Assembly (NCBI GenBank): GCA_965243335.1
Contig: OZ251545.1
Location: forward strand, 4,774,001 to 4,838,000
DNA: 64,000 nt
Origin: JAJDXW01 sp965243335
GTDB taxonomy: Bacteria > Pseudomonadota > Gammaproteobacteria > HK1
Direction of reading: 5' to 3'
In this document: piece by piece, positions 44,345-53,162 of the stretch
Layout: each line of letters starts with the position of its first letter
Position numbering within the stretch: position 1 is the stretch's first letter
Program-made: the position numbers and the translations under genes
Notes under the pieces: generated by a model
Databases searched by the model: none
Told to the model about the DNA's origin: nothing
Seen by the model: the letters and a program-made list of their open reading frames with translations, nothing else

Positions 44345-45505
44345 ATGGAATTCGGACTCGACCCGGAACAGCGCCTCGTGGTGGACACCGTGCGGAGCTT
44401 CGTCGAGCAGGAGCTCTACCCGCTCGAGGCGGAGGTCGAGCGCACCGGCCGCGTGCCGCGCGAGGTCGGGCGCGAGATCCAGGACAAGGTCCGCGCGCTC
44501 GGGTTCTACGCCCCCAACGTCCCGGAGGAGTTCGGGGGCGGCGGCCTCGACCACCTGACCTTCACCCTGCTCGAACGCGAGCTCGGGCGGGCGGCGATGG
44601 CGCTCTCCGTCTTCTGGGGCCGACCCTCGAACATCCTCTGCGCGGGCGACGCGGAGCAGCGCGAACGCTACCTCCTGCCCTGCGTGCGGGGGGAGAAGAT
44701 CGACGCCCTCGCGATGACCGAGCCCGACGCGGGCTCCGACGTGCGCGGGATGAAGACCTTCGCCCGCCGCGACGGGGGCGACTTCGTGATCAACGGGACC
44801 AAGCACTTCATCAGCCACGCGGACCTCGCGGACTTCGTCATCACGTTCGTCGCGACCGGCGAGGAGGAGACGCGGGCGGGAACGAAGAAGCGGATCACCT
44901 GCTTCCTCGTGGACCGCGGCACGCCCGGCTTCGAGATCCGTCCGGGCTACCGCGCGGTCTCCCACCGCGGCTACCACAATTGCATCCTCGTCTTCGACGA
45001 CTGCCGGGTGCCGGCCTCGCGGATGCTCGGCGAGGAGGGGGCCGGGTTCGCGCTCGCGAACACCTGGCTGGGCGCGACGCGCCTCACCGTCGCGGCCATG
45101 TGCGTGGGGCGGGCGCGGCGCTGCCTCGACCTCTGCGTGGACTGGGCGGCGAGCCGGCGGCAGTTCGGGCAGCCCATCGGGCGGTTCCAGGGCGTCTCGT
45201 TCAAGCTCGCGGACATGGTGACGGAGACCGACGCGGCCGACTGGCTCACCCTCGCCGCGGCCTGGCGCCTGGACCGGGGCCTCGACGCGAACCGCCCGAT
45301 CGCGCAGGCGAAGCTCTACGCCTCGGAGATGCTGGCGCGGGTGACCGACGAGGCGGTGCAGATCTTCGGCGGCATGGGCCTCATGGACGACCTCCCGATC
45401 GAGCGCTTCTGGCGCGACGCCCGGGTCGAGCGCATCTGGGACGGGACGAGCGAGATCCAGCGCCACATCATCGCCCGCGACTTGCTGCGGCCGCTCGGCG
45501 CGTAG
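44345..45505 (+). CDS. Acyl-CoA dehydrogenase
   Basis: 386 residues, full length: N-terminal helical domain (FVEQELYPLEAEVERTG), FAD motif ALAMTEPDAGSDVRGMKT, INGTKHFISHADLADFVI, and the C-terminal RQFGQPIGRFQGVSFKLAD with QIFGGMGLMDDLPIERFWRD. At the MCAD-type catalytic position (IYEGT) this protein has IWDGTSEIQ, Asp instead of Glu. Context suggests a carnitine-derived acyl-CoA such as gamma-butyrobetainyl-CoA, but this is inference. GGAAGGGAG precedes ATG 44345; 41 bases separate it from the dehydrogenase gene. Confidence 0.88.
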   Translation: MEFGLDPEQRLVVDTVRSFVEQELYPLEAEVERTGRVPREVGREIQDKVRALGFYAPNVPEEFGGGGLDHLTFTLLERELGRAAMALSVFWGRPSNILCAGDAEQRERYLLPCVRGEKIDALAMTEPDAGSDVRGMKTFARRDGGDFVINGTKHFISHADLADFVITFVATGEEETRAGTKKRITCFLVDRGTPGFEIRPGYRAVSHRGYHNCILVFDDCRVPASRMLGEEGAGFALANTWLGATRLTVAAMCVGRARRCLDLCVDWAASRRQFGQPIGRFQGVSFKLADMVTETDAADWLTLAAAWRLDRGLDANRPIAQAKLYASEMLARVTDEAVQIFGGMGLMDDLPIERFWRDARVERIWDGTSEIQRHIIARDLLRPLGA

Positions 45506-45693
45506 GCTCCGGGCAGACCTCGGGCAGACTGCGAACCCGCGCCTTCGGTCGCCCCCTTCCGCCCGGCCCCGCTTCGCTTCGCGCTCCACGCCCACCTTTA
45601 CCGACTCGCTTCGCCGCGCCTTGCCCCGCCCCGCACCGCCTCGCCTCGCCCCCGGGTCCCTGCCCTCTCCCCGCCTTCCGACCGAGCCCGCCC

Positions 45694-47991
45694 GTGTCCG
45701 CCGACCTCACGCGCCTCCTGAGCCCCCGCTCGATCTGCGCCGTCGGCGGGCGCGAGGCGGCCCGGGTCGTCGAGCAGTGCCGGCGCATGGGGTTCGCGGG
45801 CCCCGTCTACCCGGTGCACCCGGCCCGCGCCGAGATGGCCGGAATCCCCTGCTACCGCTCGGTGGCTGACCTGCCCGAGGCCCCGGACGCGGCCTTCGTC
45901 GGGGTGCGCCGCGACCGAACGATCGACGTGGTGCGGGCGCTCGCCGCGCGCGGGGCGGGGGGCGCGGTCTGCTACGCCTCGGGCTTCCGCGAATCGGGGG
46001 AGGAGGGCGCGGCCCTCCAGGCGGCCCTGGTGGGTGCCGCCGGAGACATGCCGATCCTGGGGCCGAACTGCTACGGCTTCGTCAACTACCTCGACGGCGC
46101 GCCGCTCTGGCCGGACCAGCACGGCGGCCGGCGCCGCGACCGCGGGGTCGCCATCGTGTCCCAGAGCAGCAACCTCGCGATCACCCTCACCATGAACCTC
46201 CGCGCCGTGCCGATCGCGGCGGTGGCGACCCTCGGCAACCGGGCGGCGGTCGGCGCGGGGGCGGTGACGGCCGCGCTCCTGGACGACGGGCGGGTGAGCG
46301 CGATCGGGCTCCTCGTCGAGACCCTGGAAGACGCCCCGGCCCTCGCCGCCGCCGCGGCCAGGGCGCGCGCGAGGCGGGTCCCGGTCGTGGCCCTCAAGCT
46401 CGGGCGGAGCGAGGCGGGGGCGCGCCTCACCCTCTCGCATACCGCCTCCCTCGCCGGGGAGGACGCGCGCGCCGCCGCCTTCCTCGCGCGGGTCGGCATC
46501 GCCCGCGCGCCCTCGCTCCCCGCCTTCCTCGAAGCCCTGAAGCTGCTCCACGTGACGGGGCCGCTGCCCGGCCGCGACGTGGCCTCGCTGAGCTGCTCGG
46601 GCGGCGAGGCGGCGCTGATGGCCGACGCTCTCGACGGGCGGCGGCTGCGCGCCCGCCCCCTCACCGAAGCCGAACGGGGGCGGGTCGCGGCGACTCTGAG
46701 CGACCTCGTGACCGTCTCCAACCCGCTCGACTACCACACCTTCATCTGGGGCGACGCGGAGCGGCTCGCCGCTGCGTTCGCGGCCATGCTCGGATGCGGG
46801 TTCGACCTCGGGCTCCTCGTGATCGACCCCCCGCGCCGGGACCGCTGCGAGGACCGCGACTGGCGCATCACCCTGGACGCCTGGGAGGCCGCGCTTCGCC
46901 GGGCCGGAGCGCGCGGGTGCGTGCTCGCGGCCCTTCCCGAGTCCCTCCCGGAATCGCTCTCGGAGGACCTGATGGCGCGGGGGATCGCCCCCCTCGCGGG
47001 GGTCGAGGAAGGGCTCGCGGCGGTCGAAGCGGCGGCGGACGTGGGCGAGGCGTGGACGGACTCAGGCTTGGGGCCGCCCCGGACCAAGCCGGGGAGCTCG
47101 AACGAATGCCGACCGACGGCCCCGGGCGGTAGACCAGAGACGGAGACCGCGCCGGGGTCCCGGATCGGGGTCGCCGGCCCCGGCCCCAGCCTTGGCCGTG
47201 GCGCTGGCCCCGAGCCAGCGCGGGCGGTACTCGCCCCGGAGGAGGCGCGGGCGGCGGAAGCCCCGCACCCTTCGTTCCTCGGCCCGCGCCCGCTCGCGGA
47301 CGGGCGCGAGATCGTGCTCACCGAGTGGGAGGCCAAGCGCTGCCTCGCCCGCGCGGGGGTCCCGGTCCCACCCGGCGCGCTGGTCGGCGCCCCGGAGGAG
47401 GCGGTGCGCGCGGCCGAGCGGCTGGGCGCGCCCGTCGTGGTCAAGGCGGTGGGCCGGCATCTCGCCCACAAGTCCGAGCGGGGCGCGGTCCGTCTGGGCC
47501 TCCGCGCGCCGTCCGCGGTCCGGGACGCGGCCCGCGCGCTCCGCCCCCTCGGCGACGGGCTGCTCGTCGAGCGGATGGTGGAGGACGGGGTCGCGGAGGC
47601 GATCGCCGGGGTCGCGCGCGACCCCCATCTCGGCCTGGTCCTCCTCGTCGGCTCGGGCGGGGTGCTGGCGGAGCTCGCGGAGGACCGGGCAGTCCTCCTG
47701 CCGCCCGCGCCGCGGTCCGAGATCGAGGCGGCCCTCGCGACCCTCAAGGTCGCCCGCCTCATCGACGGCTTCCGCGGCCGACCGCGCGGCGACCGGGCGG
47801 CCCTCGTCGACGCGCTGCTCGCCATCCAGCAATTCGCCCTCGACCACGCCGACCGCCTGATCGAGCTCGACGTGAACCCGATCGTCGTGCGTCCGGCGGG
47901 GCGGGGGGTCGCCGCGGTGGACGCCCTCCTTCGCGCCGTCGCGGCCGAAGGCGACGAAGCAGGACTGGAACCGGGAGAAACGCCAGCATGA
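45694..47991 (+). CDS. Acyl-CoA synthetase, ADP/NDP-forming
   Basis: 765 residues with fused alpha and beta parts. CoA-binding domain LLSPRSICAVGG, ILGPNCYGFVNYLDG and SQSSNLAITLTMN, then LTLSHTASLAGEDA carrying the conserved His segment. After a long Pro/Gly linker (about bases 47055-47235) comes an ATP-grasp domain: LTEWEAKRCLARAGVPVPPG, VVVKAVGRHLAHKSERGAV and ELDVNPIVV. It activates a carboxylic acid with CoA and ATP, releasing ADP. GTG 45694 is chosen because the conserved start follows at once. Likely feeds carnitine-pathway acids into CoA thioesters; substrate unproven. Confidence 0.88.
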   Translation: MSADLTRLLSPRSICAVGGREAARVVEQCRRMGFAGPVYPVHPARAEMAGIPCYRSVADLPEAPDAAFVGVRRDRTIDVVRALAARGAGGAVCYASGFRESGEEGAALQAALVGAAGDMPILGPNCYGFVNYLDGAPLWPDQHGGRRRDRGVAIVSQSSNLAITLTMNLRAVPIAAVATLGNRAAVGAGAVTAALLDDGRVSAIGLLVETLEDAPALAAAAARARARRVPVVALKLGRSEAGARLTLSHTASLAGEDARAAAFLARVGIARAPSLPAFLEALKLLHVTGPLPGRDVASLSCSGGEAALMADALDGRRLRARPLTEAERGRVAATLSDLVTVSNPLDYHTFIWGDAERLAAAFAAMLGCGFDLGLLVIDPPRRDRCEDRDWRITLDAWEAALRRAGARGCVLAALPESLPESLSEDLMARGIAPLAGVEEGLAAVEAAADVGEAWTDSGLGPPRTKPGSSNECRPTAPGGRPETETAPGSRIGVAGPGPSLGRGAGPEPARAVLAPEEARAAEAPHPSFLGPRPLADGREIVLTEWEAKRCLARAGVPVPPGALVGAPEEAVRAAERLGAPVVVKAVGRHLAHKSERGAVRLGLRAPSAVRDAARALRPLGDGLLVERMVEDGVAEAIAGVARDPHLGLVLLVGSGGVLAELAEDRAVLLPPAPRSEIEAALATLKVARLIDGFRGRPRGDRAALVDALLAIQQFALDHADRLIELDVNPIVVRPAGRGVAAVDALLRAVAAEGDEAGLEPGETPA

Positions 47992-48785
47992 CCCGTGAAC
48001 CCGCCCCCGACCCGCTGCGCGTCACCCGGCGCGGCGCGGTCCTCGAAGTCACCCTCGACCGGCCCAAGGCGAACGCCATCGACGGGGCGACGAGCCGCCG
48101 CATGGGCGAGGTCTTCGCCAGGTTCCGCGACGACCCCGAGCTTCGGGCCGCGGTCGTCACCGGCGCGGGCGAGCGCTTCTTCTCGGCCGGCTGGGACCTC
48201 AAGGGCGCCGCCGAGGGCGAGCCCCCCGACACCGACTACGGGGTGGGGGGGTTCGGCGGGCTCCAGGAGCTGCCCGGACTCAACAAGCCGGTGATCGCGG
48301 CGGTGAACGGCATGGCCGTCGGCGGCGGCCTGGAGCTCGCCATCTCCTGCGACCTCATCCTCGCCGCCGAGCACGCCCGCTTCGCCCTGCCGGAGATCAA
48401 CGTCGGGGTGCTCGCCGACGCCGCGAGCATCAAGCTCCCCCGCCGCATCCCCTTCCACGTCGCCATGGACCTCCTCCTCACCGGGCGCTGGATGGAGGCG
48501 GAGGAGGCGGCCCGCTGGGGCCTCGTCAACGAGGTGGCGCCGGCCGCGCGCCTGATGGAGCGCGCCCGCGAGGTCGCCGACCTCCTCGCCGCCGGCCCGC
48601 CCCTCGTCTTCGCCGCCATCAAGGAGACCATTCGCATGACGGAGCACCTGAAGGTCGAGGAGGCGTTCCGGCTGATGCACGGCAAGGGCATCCCCGCCGT
48701 CAACACCCTCTACGCGAGCGAGGATCTGCAGGAGGGCACGCGCGCCTTCGCCGAGAAACGCCCCCCGGTCTGGAAGGGCCGCTGA
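47988..48785 (+). CDS. caiD: Crotonobetainyl-CoA hydratase (CaiD-like)
   Basis: 265 residues. Crotonase fold with VTLDRPKANAID, FFSAGWDLKGAAEGE, KPVIAAVNGMAVGGGLELA (oxyanion hole) and FALPEINVGVLAD (acidic catalytic region). The C-terminus FAEKRPPVWKGR is nearly the same as that of E. coli CaiD, as is the N-terminal layout. It interconverts crotonobetainyl-CoA and carnitinyl-CoA. The ATG overlaps the ligase stop by 4 bases (ATGA), so both come from one mRNA. It supports a carnitine role for the whole cluster. Confidence 0.88.
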   Translation: MTREPAPDPLRVTRRGAVLEVTLDRPKANAIDGATSRRMGEVFARFRDDPELRAAVVTGAGERFFSAGWDLKGAAEGEPPDTDYGVGGFGGLQELPGLNKPVIAAVNGMAVGGGLELAISCDLILAAEHARFALPEINVGVLADAASIKLPRRIPFHVAMDLLLTGRWMEAEEAARWGLVNEVAPAARLMERAREVADLLAAGPPLVFAAIKETIRMTEHLKVEEAFRLMHGKGIPAVNTLYASEDLQEGTRAFAEKRPPVWKGR

Positions 48786-48887
48786 CCCGCGCCCGGCCCC
48801 CGCCCGCCCCATCCCGGCCGCCGCTATGCCATGCCGATTGGGACGGATGAGAACATACACAACCCGGACCGGAGGGCGGAGGGTGGC

Positions 48888-49535
48888 TCATGATGATTCT
48901 CCGAAGTAATTTTTCAGGAAGGCGAAGACCTCCCGCTTTTGCGCTTCGGAGGCTGATTGCACGATGGCGACAACGTTGAGCCAGCCGGTTTCGTCGTCCC
49001 AGTAGTTCTTCTTCATGACTTGATGCCGCCCGCACAGAGGCTGCCATCCGGTCGGGTCGCGGGGGTCGGCCTCGGCGTGCAGTGCATGAGGGGTTCGGTG
49101 GTCGGGGGTGAGCTTGACCGTGCCGCCGCCTACGGGGTCGATGTCGCCGTCGCGCAGGCCGCGGGTGACCCCGCTCTCCGTCCAGGCGCACCGACGGTCA
49201 TGGAGGGCCAGCACCCTCTTCCATGTAGCAGCGTTGGGGCGTGTGCGGCGTGCGGCGGTGGAACGACGCTCGGAGTTGGGCATCATGTACTCGCTCATAC
49301 GCAAGTCGCCGCGATTGCGCCACGAGAGGATTGTGTAGCCCATATCCGTTCGCAGCTCCGACAGGCGTTGATGCCAGTTTTCCGGTGCGCGGCCGGTATT
49401 CGGATCCGTGGCCACCTCGATCAGCTGCTCTCGCGTGGCGACCCTGCCGAGGTTGTCGAGGAAAAACGCCTCGATACGAGCACGGATCGAGCGCTGAAGA
49501 TATGGGCCCTGAATGATGGCGTTTCTATCCGTCAT
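48888..49535 (-). CDS. HNH restriction endonuclease
   Basis: 215 residues. An N-terminal helical/wing region (IEAFFLDNLGRVATREQLIE, WHQRLSELRTDMGY) looks like a DNA-binding winged helix. The HNH core is CAW...LTPDHRTPHAL with WQPLCGRHQVMKKNYWD (zinc Cys and catalytic His). Its start overlaps the methyltransferase stop by 11 bases, the normal layout of a type II restriction-modification pair with the methylase made first. Recognition site unknown. Confidence 0.82.
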   Translation of the reverse strand: MTDRNAIIQGPYLQRSIRARIEAFFLDNLGRVATREQLIEVATDPNTGRAPENWHQRLSELRTDMGYTILSWRNRGDLRMSEYMMPNSERRSTAARRTRPNAATWKRVLALHDRRCAWTESGVTRGLRDGDIDPVGGGTVKLTPDHRTPHALHAEADPRDPTGWQPLCGRHQVMKKNYWDDETGWLNVVAIVQSASEAQKREVFAFLKNYFGESS

Positions 49536-50280
49536 CGGAGCGCCGACACTTGGCGATACGCGATCGCGTTAGTGTGAGGTACTCGGAAGAGCTATCGCAC
49601 AGAATAGCGTTGCGATTGAGCCGGAGACAGGCCTCGCCGGTGGTTCCGGAGCCACACATCGGGTCGAGCACGGTATCGTACTCCCTGGTCGCCATCAGGA
49701 TCAGGGGTTCGATCACGGCAAGCGGCTTCTGGGCTGGGTGCCCGGTCTGTTCCGAGCGGCCGACGAACCCGATGTTCAAGGGAGCTTCCAGGACCGAGGG
49801 TGGACCGGGAATGAATCGCATCTTTCCGGCCTTCCATCGGCAGAACTGTTCATCGGTGAGGAAGTGTTCGGGATAGGTCGGTGCATCGGCGGCAGCCAGA
49901 TGGAGGCAGGTGTTCTGCGCCGAGCGCCAGCCCCGTATCACCGACGGACAATTCTTGTAGTACCAGGTGAGCCAGGCTACGAGATGGAACCCTCCGGGGA
50001 TGCGAGTCATCTGGCGGGCCAGGATCTCGGGGAAGCCCCAGACGAAGACGTGATTGGCGATTCCGCACGCGGCGTCGATCACGCTGGCGAGCCAGTTATC
50101 GTAGTCGCCGCGCTCCCCGCCGATTCCCTTGTTGTACCAGGGGTCGAGGATGACCGCCTCCACCTTGGCGGAAGCCGCCAGAGTGGCGAGAACGTCGGCC
50201 GGAGGAAGCACCTCCATGTTGGCCGGCTCCCGTTCGGCTGGCCAGGAAGGCTCCTGTAGAAGGCTCGCCTGCCGGCTCAT
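49525..50280 (-). CDS. Beta-class DNA N4/N6 methyltransferase
   Basis: 251 residues. Catalytic motif IV AVILDPWYNKG (a DPPY variant) precedes the SAM-binding motif I TVLDPMCGSGTTGEACL, the order of beta-class amino-methyltransferases. SEQTGHPAQKPLAVIEPLI is the usual target-region landmark. Adenine-N6 or cytosine-N4 cannot be told apart. It should protect the host from the overlapping HNH nuclease downstream. About 10 kb from the DISARM-like block, so not obviously its missing methylase. Confidence 0.88.
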   Translation of the reverse strand: MSRQASLLQEPSWPAEREPANMEVLPPADVLATLAASAKVEAVILDPWYNKGIGGERGDYDNWLASVIDAACGIANHVFVWGFPEILARQMTRIPGGFHLVAWLTWYYKNCPSVIRGWRSAQNTCLHLAAADAPTYPEHFLTDEQFCRWKAGKMRFIPGPPSVLEAPLNIGFVGRSEQTGHPAQKPLAVIEPLILMATREYDTVLDPMCGSGTTGEACLRLNRNAILCDSSSEYLTLTRSRIAKCRRSDDG

Positions 50281-51367
50281 GACAGGGGCCGGCGGACGAA
50301 CGGAGGGAACCCGATGAAGCTGGTTCCTGGGGCCACGTCGTCAGTCCGTGTCATGGTCGGGCTCCTTCCGGCAAAGACGGTCGAGGCGCGATATCCCCCT
50401 TCGGGAACGGTCCAGCCCGCATTCCTCGACGACGAGCAAGCGTACCCCAGAACCCTCGAAGACTCTACCCCGGAAATCTCGCACGGGGCCGGGGCAGGGC
50501 TTCACTGAGGCAATTAATACAATCTGGATCAAAAAGTTGCACACTGACGCGGACTGCGCTGGGGGCAAGGTCATGATCTCCCTGCCGTGGCGGGGGAACT
50601 CGATGGCGGTCAGCCGAGCAGCGGTGCGGGGGTGTTGGCGCTGTGCAAGGCGGAGCAACGATTGGGGCTGCGCCGGGTGATGAGCCCTGCCCTGCATGGC
50701 TTGATGATGGACCCTGGCAGAGCCCGTCCCCGGCTTGACCAAGGGGCGTTGTGACAGGAATCTCCACCCGGCCCCGCGGCCTGCGGGGGATCGATCCCCA
50801 TCTGCGCCAAGCGCTCCGTCTACCGAAGTGGCGGATGTCGGATCCCGGAGGCGTTGTGGCGGATGCTGTTCTCTGTTCGTCGCCCCACGCCGGGGCGCCG
50901 GCGCGCGGCAAGGATCCGTTCGATCACATCGAGGACGGGACCGGCGCAGCGGCGGCAGGACGAAAGGGGGAAGCGGTCGCCGGCAGCTTCCGCGACGCGC
51001 GGGTCGGCTCCGCGCCACCGCTTCGTTCCCGGTCCGCGCCCTTCAGGTCCGTACCCGCGGATGCGTGAGCGGGGCGCGGAGCGGGCTTGTGTCCCTGGCG
51101 GTCCGCTCGCGGGCGAGCCTCCTGCGCCCGGAGGCCGGGCGTGGCCTTCAAGGTCCGCGTCCGCGGTTGCGCCCCGCGCCTCCGCGAACGCCCCGGGCGC
51201 TGCGGCGCGGGGCCGCGTCGGCGGGGTCCGGACGTAGCTCGACACCGCTCGCCGGGAACGGGTACGATGCGCCGGAAGACGCCGTTTCACCGTTCCGGCG
51301 CGCCCGCTCCCCGGGCCTCGGCCCGCACCGGCCGCCGGGGCCGCTTCACGCACCAGGAGGACGAGAC
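50281..51367. other. Long gap without recognised gene
   Basis: About 1.1 kb upstream of the ABC importer. Several frames are open on both strands but all give Arg/Ala/Pro-rich sequences without motifs, typical of high-GC noncoding DNA. An AT-leaning patch at 50508-50540 (AATTAATACAATCTGG) could hold a promoter. AGGAGG at 51355-51360 is the ribosome site of the substrate-binding protein gene. Confidence 0.5.
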
Positions 51368-52957
51368 ATGAGAAAGCTGCTGGCTGCCCTGACCTCCGCC
51401 GCCCTGTCGCTGGCGGCGGTCGCGACGACCGCGACCGCGACGGCCGACGAGCCCAAACCGGGCGGCACCCTGACCTTCTCGTACCGGATCATCGCCGGGC
51501 ACTTCAACCCGGCCATCGCCTCGGGCACGCCGACCGGCATCCCGGGGACGCAGCTCTTCGCCGCGCTGCTCCGGTTCGACGACCAGTGGAACCCGCAGCC
51601 CTACTTGGCGGAGAGCTGGGAGATCTCCGACGACGGCCTGACCGTCACGGTCAGGCTGCGCGACAACGCGCGCTTCCACGACGGCCACCCGATCACCTCG
51701 GAGGACGTGAAGTTCTCCATCGAGACCTACCAGCAGAACCACCCGTTCAAGCCCATGTACGCGCCGGTGCAATCGATCGAGACCCCGGACCCGCTGACCG
51801 CGGTGTTCCGCCTGAGCGATCCGCACCCGGCGATCCTGCTCGCGTTCTCGTCGCAGCTCGGGGTGGTCATCCCCAAGCACGTCTACGGCGACACCGACGA
51901 CATCCGCAAGCATCCGCAGAACAGCCAGGACGTGGTCGGCTCGGGCCCCTTCAAGCTGAAGGAGTTCAAGCCCGGCGAGTACATCATCATGGAGCGGAAC
52001 GAGGACTACTTCCTGGAAGGCCGGCCGTACCTCGACCGCATCGTCTACAAGAAGATCTCCGAGACGACGAGCCGCGTGATCTCGCTGGAGAAGAGCGACG
52101 TCGACATGACCGCCTTCGAGTCCGACGCGGAGTTCCTGAACCGCCTGAAGAAGAACGGGCACCTGACCCTGACCCCGGACGGCTACTCGGCCATCGGCCC
52201 GCTGGAGTGGCTCGCCTTCAACACCATGAACGAGCCGTTCGACGACAAGCGGGTGCGCCAGGCGTTCGCCTACGCCCTCGACAAGGAGTTCATCGTCAAC
52301 GTGCTGTACGGGGGCTACGCGCAGCGGTCCACCGGCCCGATCCACCCCGGCAGCGTGTTCGGGCCGAAGGAGGTGAACCCCTACCGGCTCGACCTCGACA
52401 AGGCCCAGGCGCTGCTGGACGAGGCCGGCTACCCGCCCGACGGGGACGGGGTCCGCATCCGCACGACCCTCGACTTCATCCCGGCCGGCGGGGCCTGGAA
52501 GCGCAAGGCGGAGTACGTCAAGGCGCAGCTCAAGAAGATCGGCGTCGACGTGACCATCAAGGCGTCGGCGGACTTCCGGGGCTGGCTCAAGACCGTGTCC
52601 AACCACGAGTTCGACATGACCCTGGACTCGGTGTTCAACTGGGGCGACCCGGTGATCGGGGTGCACCGCACCTACCAGTCGACCAACATCCGCAAGGGCG
52701 TGCCGTGGCACAACACCCAGCAGTTCCAGAACGCCGAGGTCGACGCGGTCATGGACCAGGCCGGCAAGGAGCTGGACCAGGAGAAGCGCAAGGCGCTGTA
52801 CCAGGAGATGCAGAGGCTGGTCGTCGAGGAGGCGCCCATCGCCTACCTGCACACCTCGCCCTACCACACGGTGTACAACCACGAGCGGGTCGGCAACCCG
52901 CCCGTGAACTCCATCTGGGGCGTGTGCTCGCCGTGGGACGAGGTCTACATCAAATAG
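51368..52957 (+). CDS. ABC importer substrate-binding protein (SBP_bac_5)
   Basis: 529 residues. Signal peptide MRKLLAALTSAALSLAAV with cleavage likely after ATATA-DE, no lipobox. Family 5 binding protein: PKPGGTLTFSYR, LAESWEISDDGLTVTVRLRD, DGHPITSEDVKFSIE, DVVGSGPFKLKEFKPGEY and the C-terminal VVEEAPIAYLHT. Periplasmic capture of a peptide, opine or other small amine/amide for the permease encoded next. AGGAGG precedes ATG. Substrate not fixed by sequence; the amidohydrolase at the operon end suggests an amide-containing compound (inference). Confidence 0.93.
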   Translation: MRKLLAALTSAALSLAAVATTATATADEPKPGGTLTFSYRIIAGHFNPAIASGTPTGIPGTQLFAALLRFDDQWNPQPYLAESWEISDDGLTVTVRLRDNARFHDGHPITSEDVKFSIETYQQNHPFKPMYAPVQSIETPDPLTAVFRLSDPHPAILLAFSSQLGVVIPKHVYGDTDDIRKHPQNSQDVVGSGPFKLKEFKPGEYIIMERNEDYFLEGRPYLDRIVYKKISETTSRVISLEKSDVDMTAFESDAEFLNRLKKNGHLTLTPDGYSAIGPLEWLAFNTMNEPFDDKRVRQAFAYALDKEFIVNVLYGGYAQRSTGPIHPGSVFGPKEVNPYRLDLDKAQALLDEAGYPPDGDGVRIRTTLDFIPAGGAWKRKAEYVKAQLKKIGVDVTIKASADFRGWLKTVSNHEFDMTLDSVFNWGDPVIGVHRTYQSTNIRKGVPWHNTQQFQNAEVDAVMDQAGKELDQEKRKALYQEMQRLVVEEAPIAYLHTSPYHTVYNHERVGNPPVNSIWGVCSPWDEVYIK

Positions 52958-52966
52958 ACCGGGCGG

Positions 52967-53008
52967 CGGCCCGGCCCGCTTCCGCCGCCCCGGCGGCGGG
53001 CCGGGCCG
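52967..53008 (+). terminator. Hairpin between binding-protein and permease genes
   Basis: Perfect 13-bp inverted repeat, 52967-52979 and 52996-53008, with a GC-rich loop, starting 10 bases after the binding-protein stop. There is no T-tract. In ABC operons such hairpins protect the 3' end of the abundant binding-protein mRNA or cause partial termination, giving more binding protein than permease. Confidence 0.6.
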
Positions 53009-53162
53009 TCCGGGTCCCCGGCTCGCGGCCGTGGCGGGGTTCGCGGCGCGGCGGGGCGAGGCCGCCTCGCCGCCGCCCGGGGCTCGGGGCGGGGTCCGGG
53101 CCGAGGCTCGAATCGGGATTCGAACCGGGGCTCAAGCCGGGGATGGGCGCATCATCGGATTC

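Noticed and set aside
50341..51018. Minus-strand ORF upstream of the importer
   Set aside because: Low-complexity Arg/Pro sequence without family features; typical open frame of high-GC noncoding DNA.
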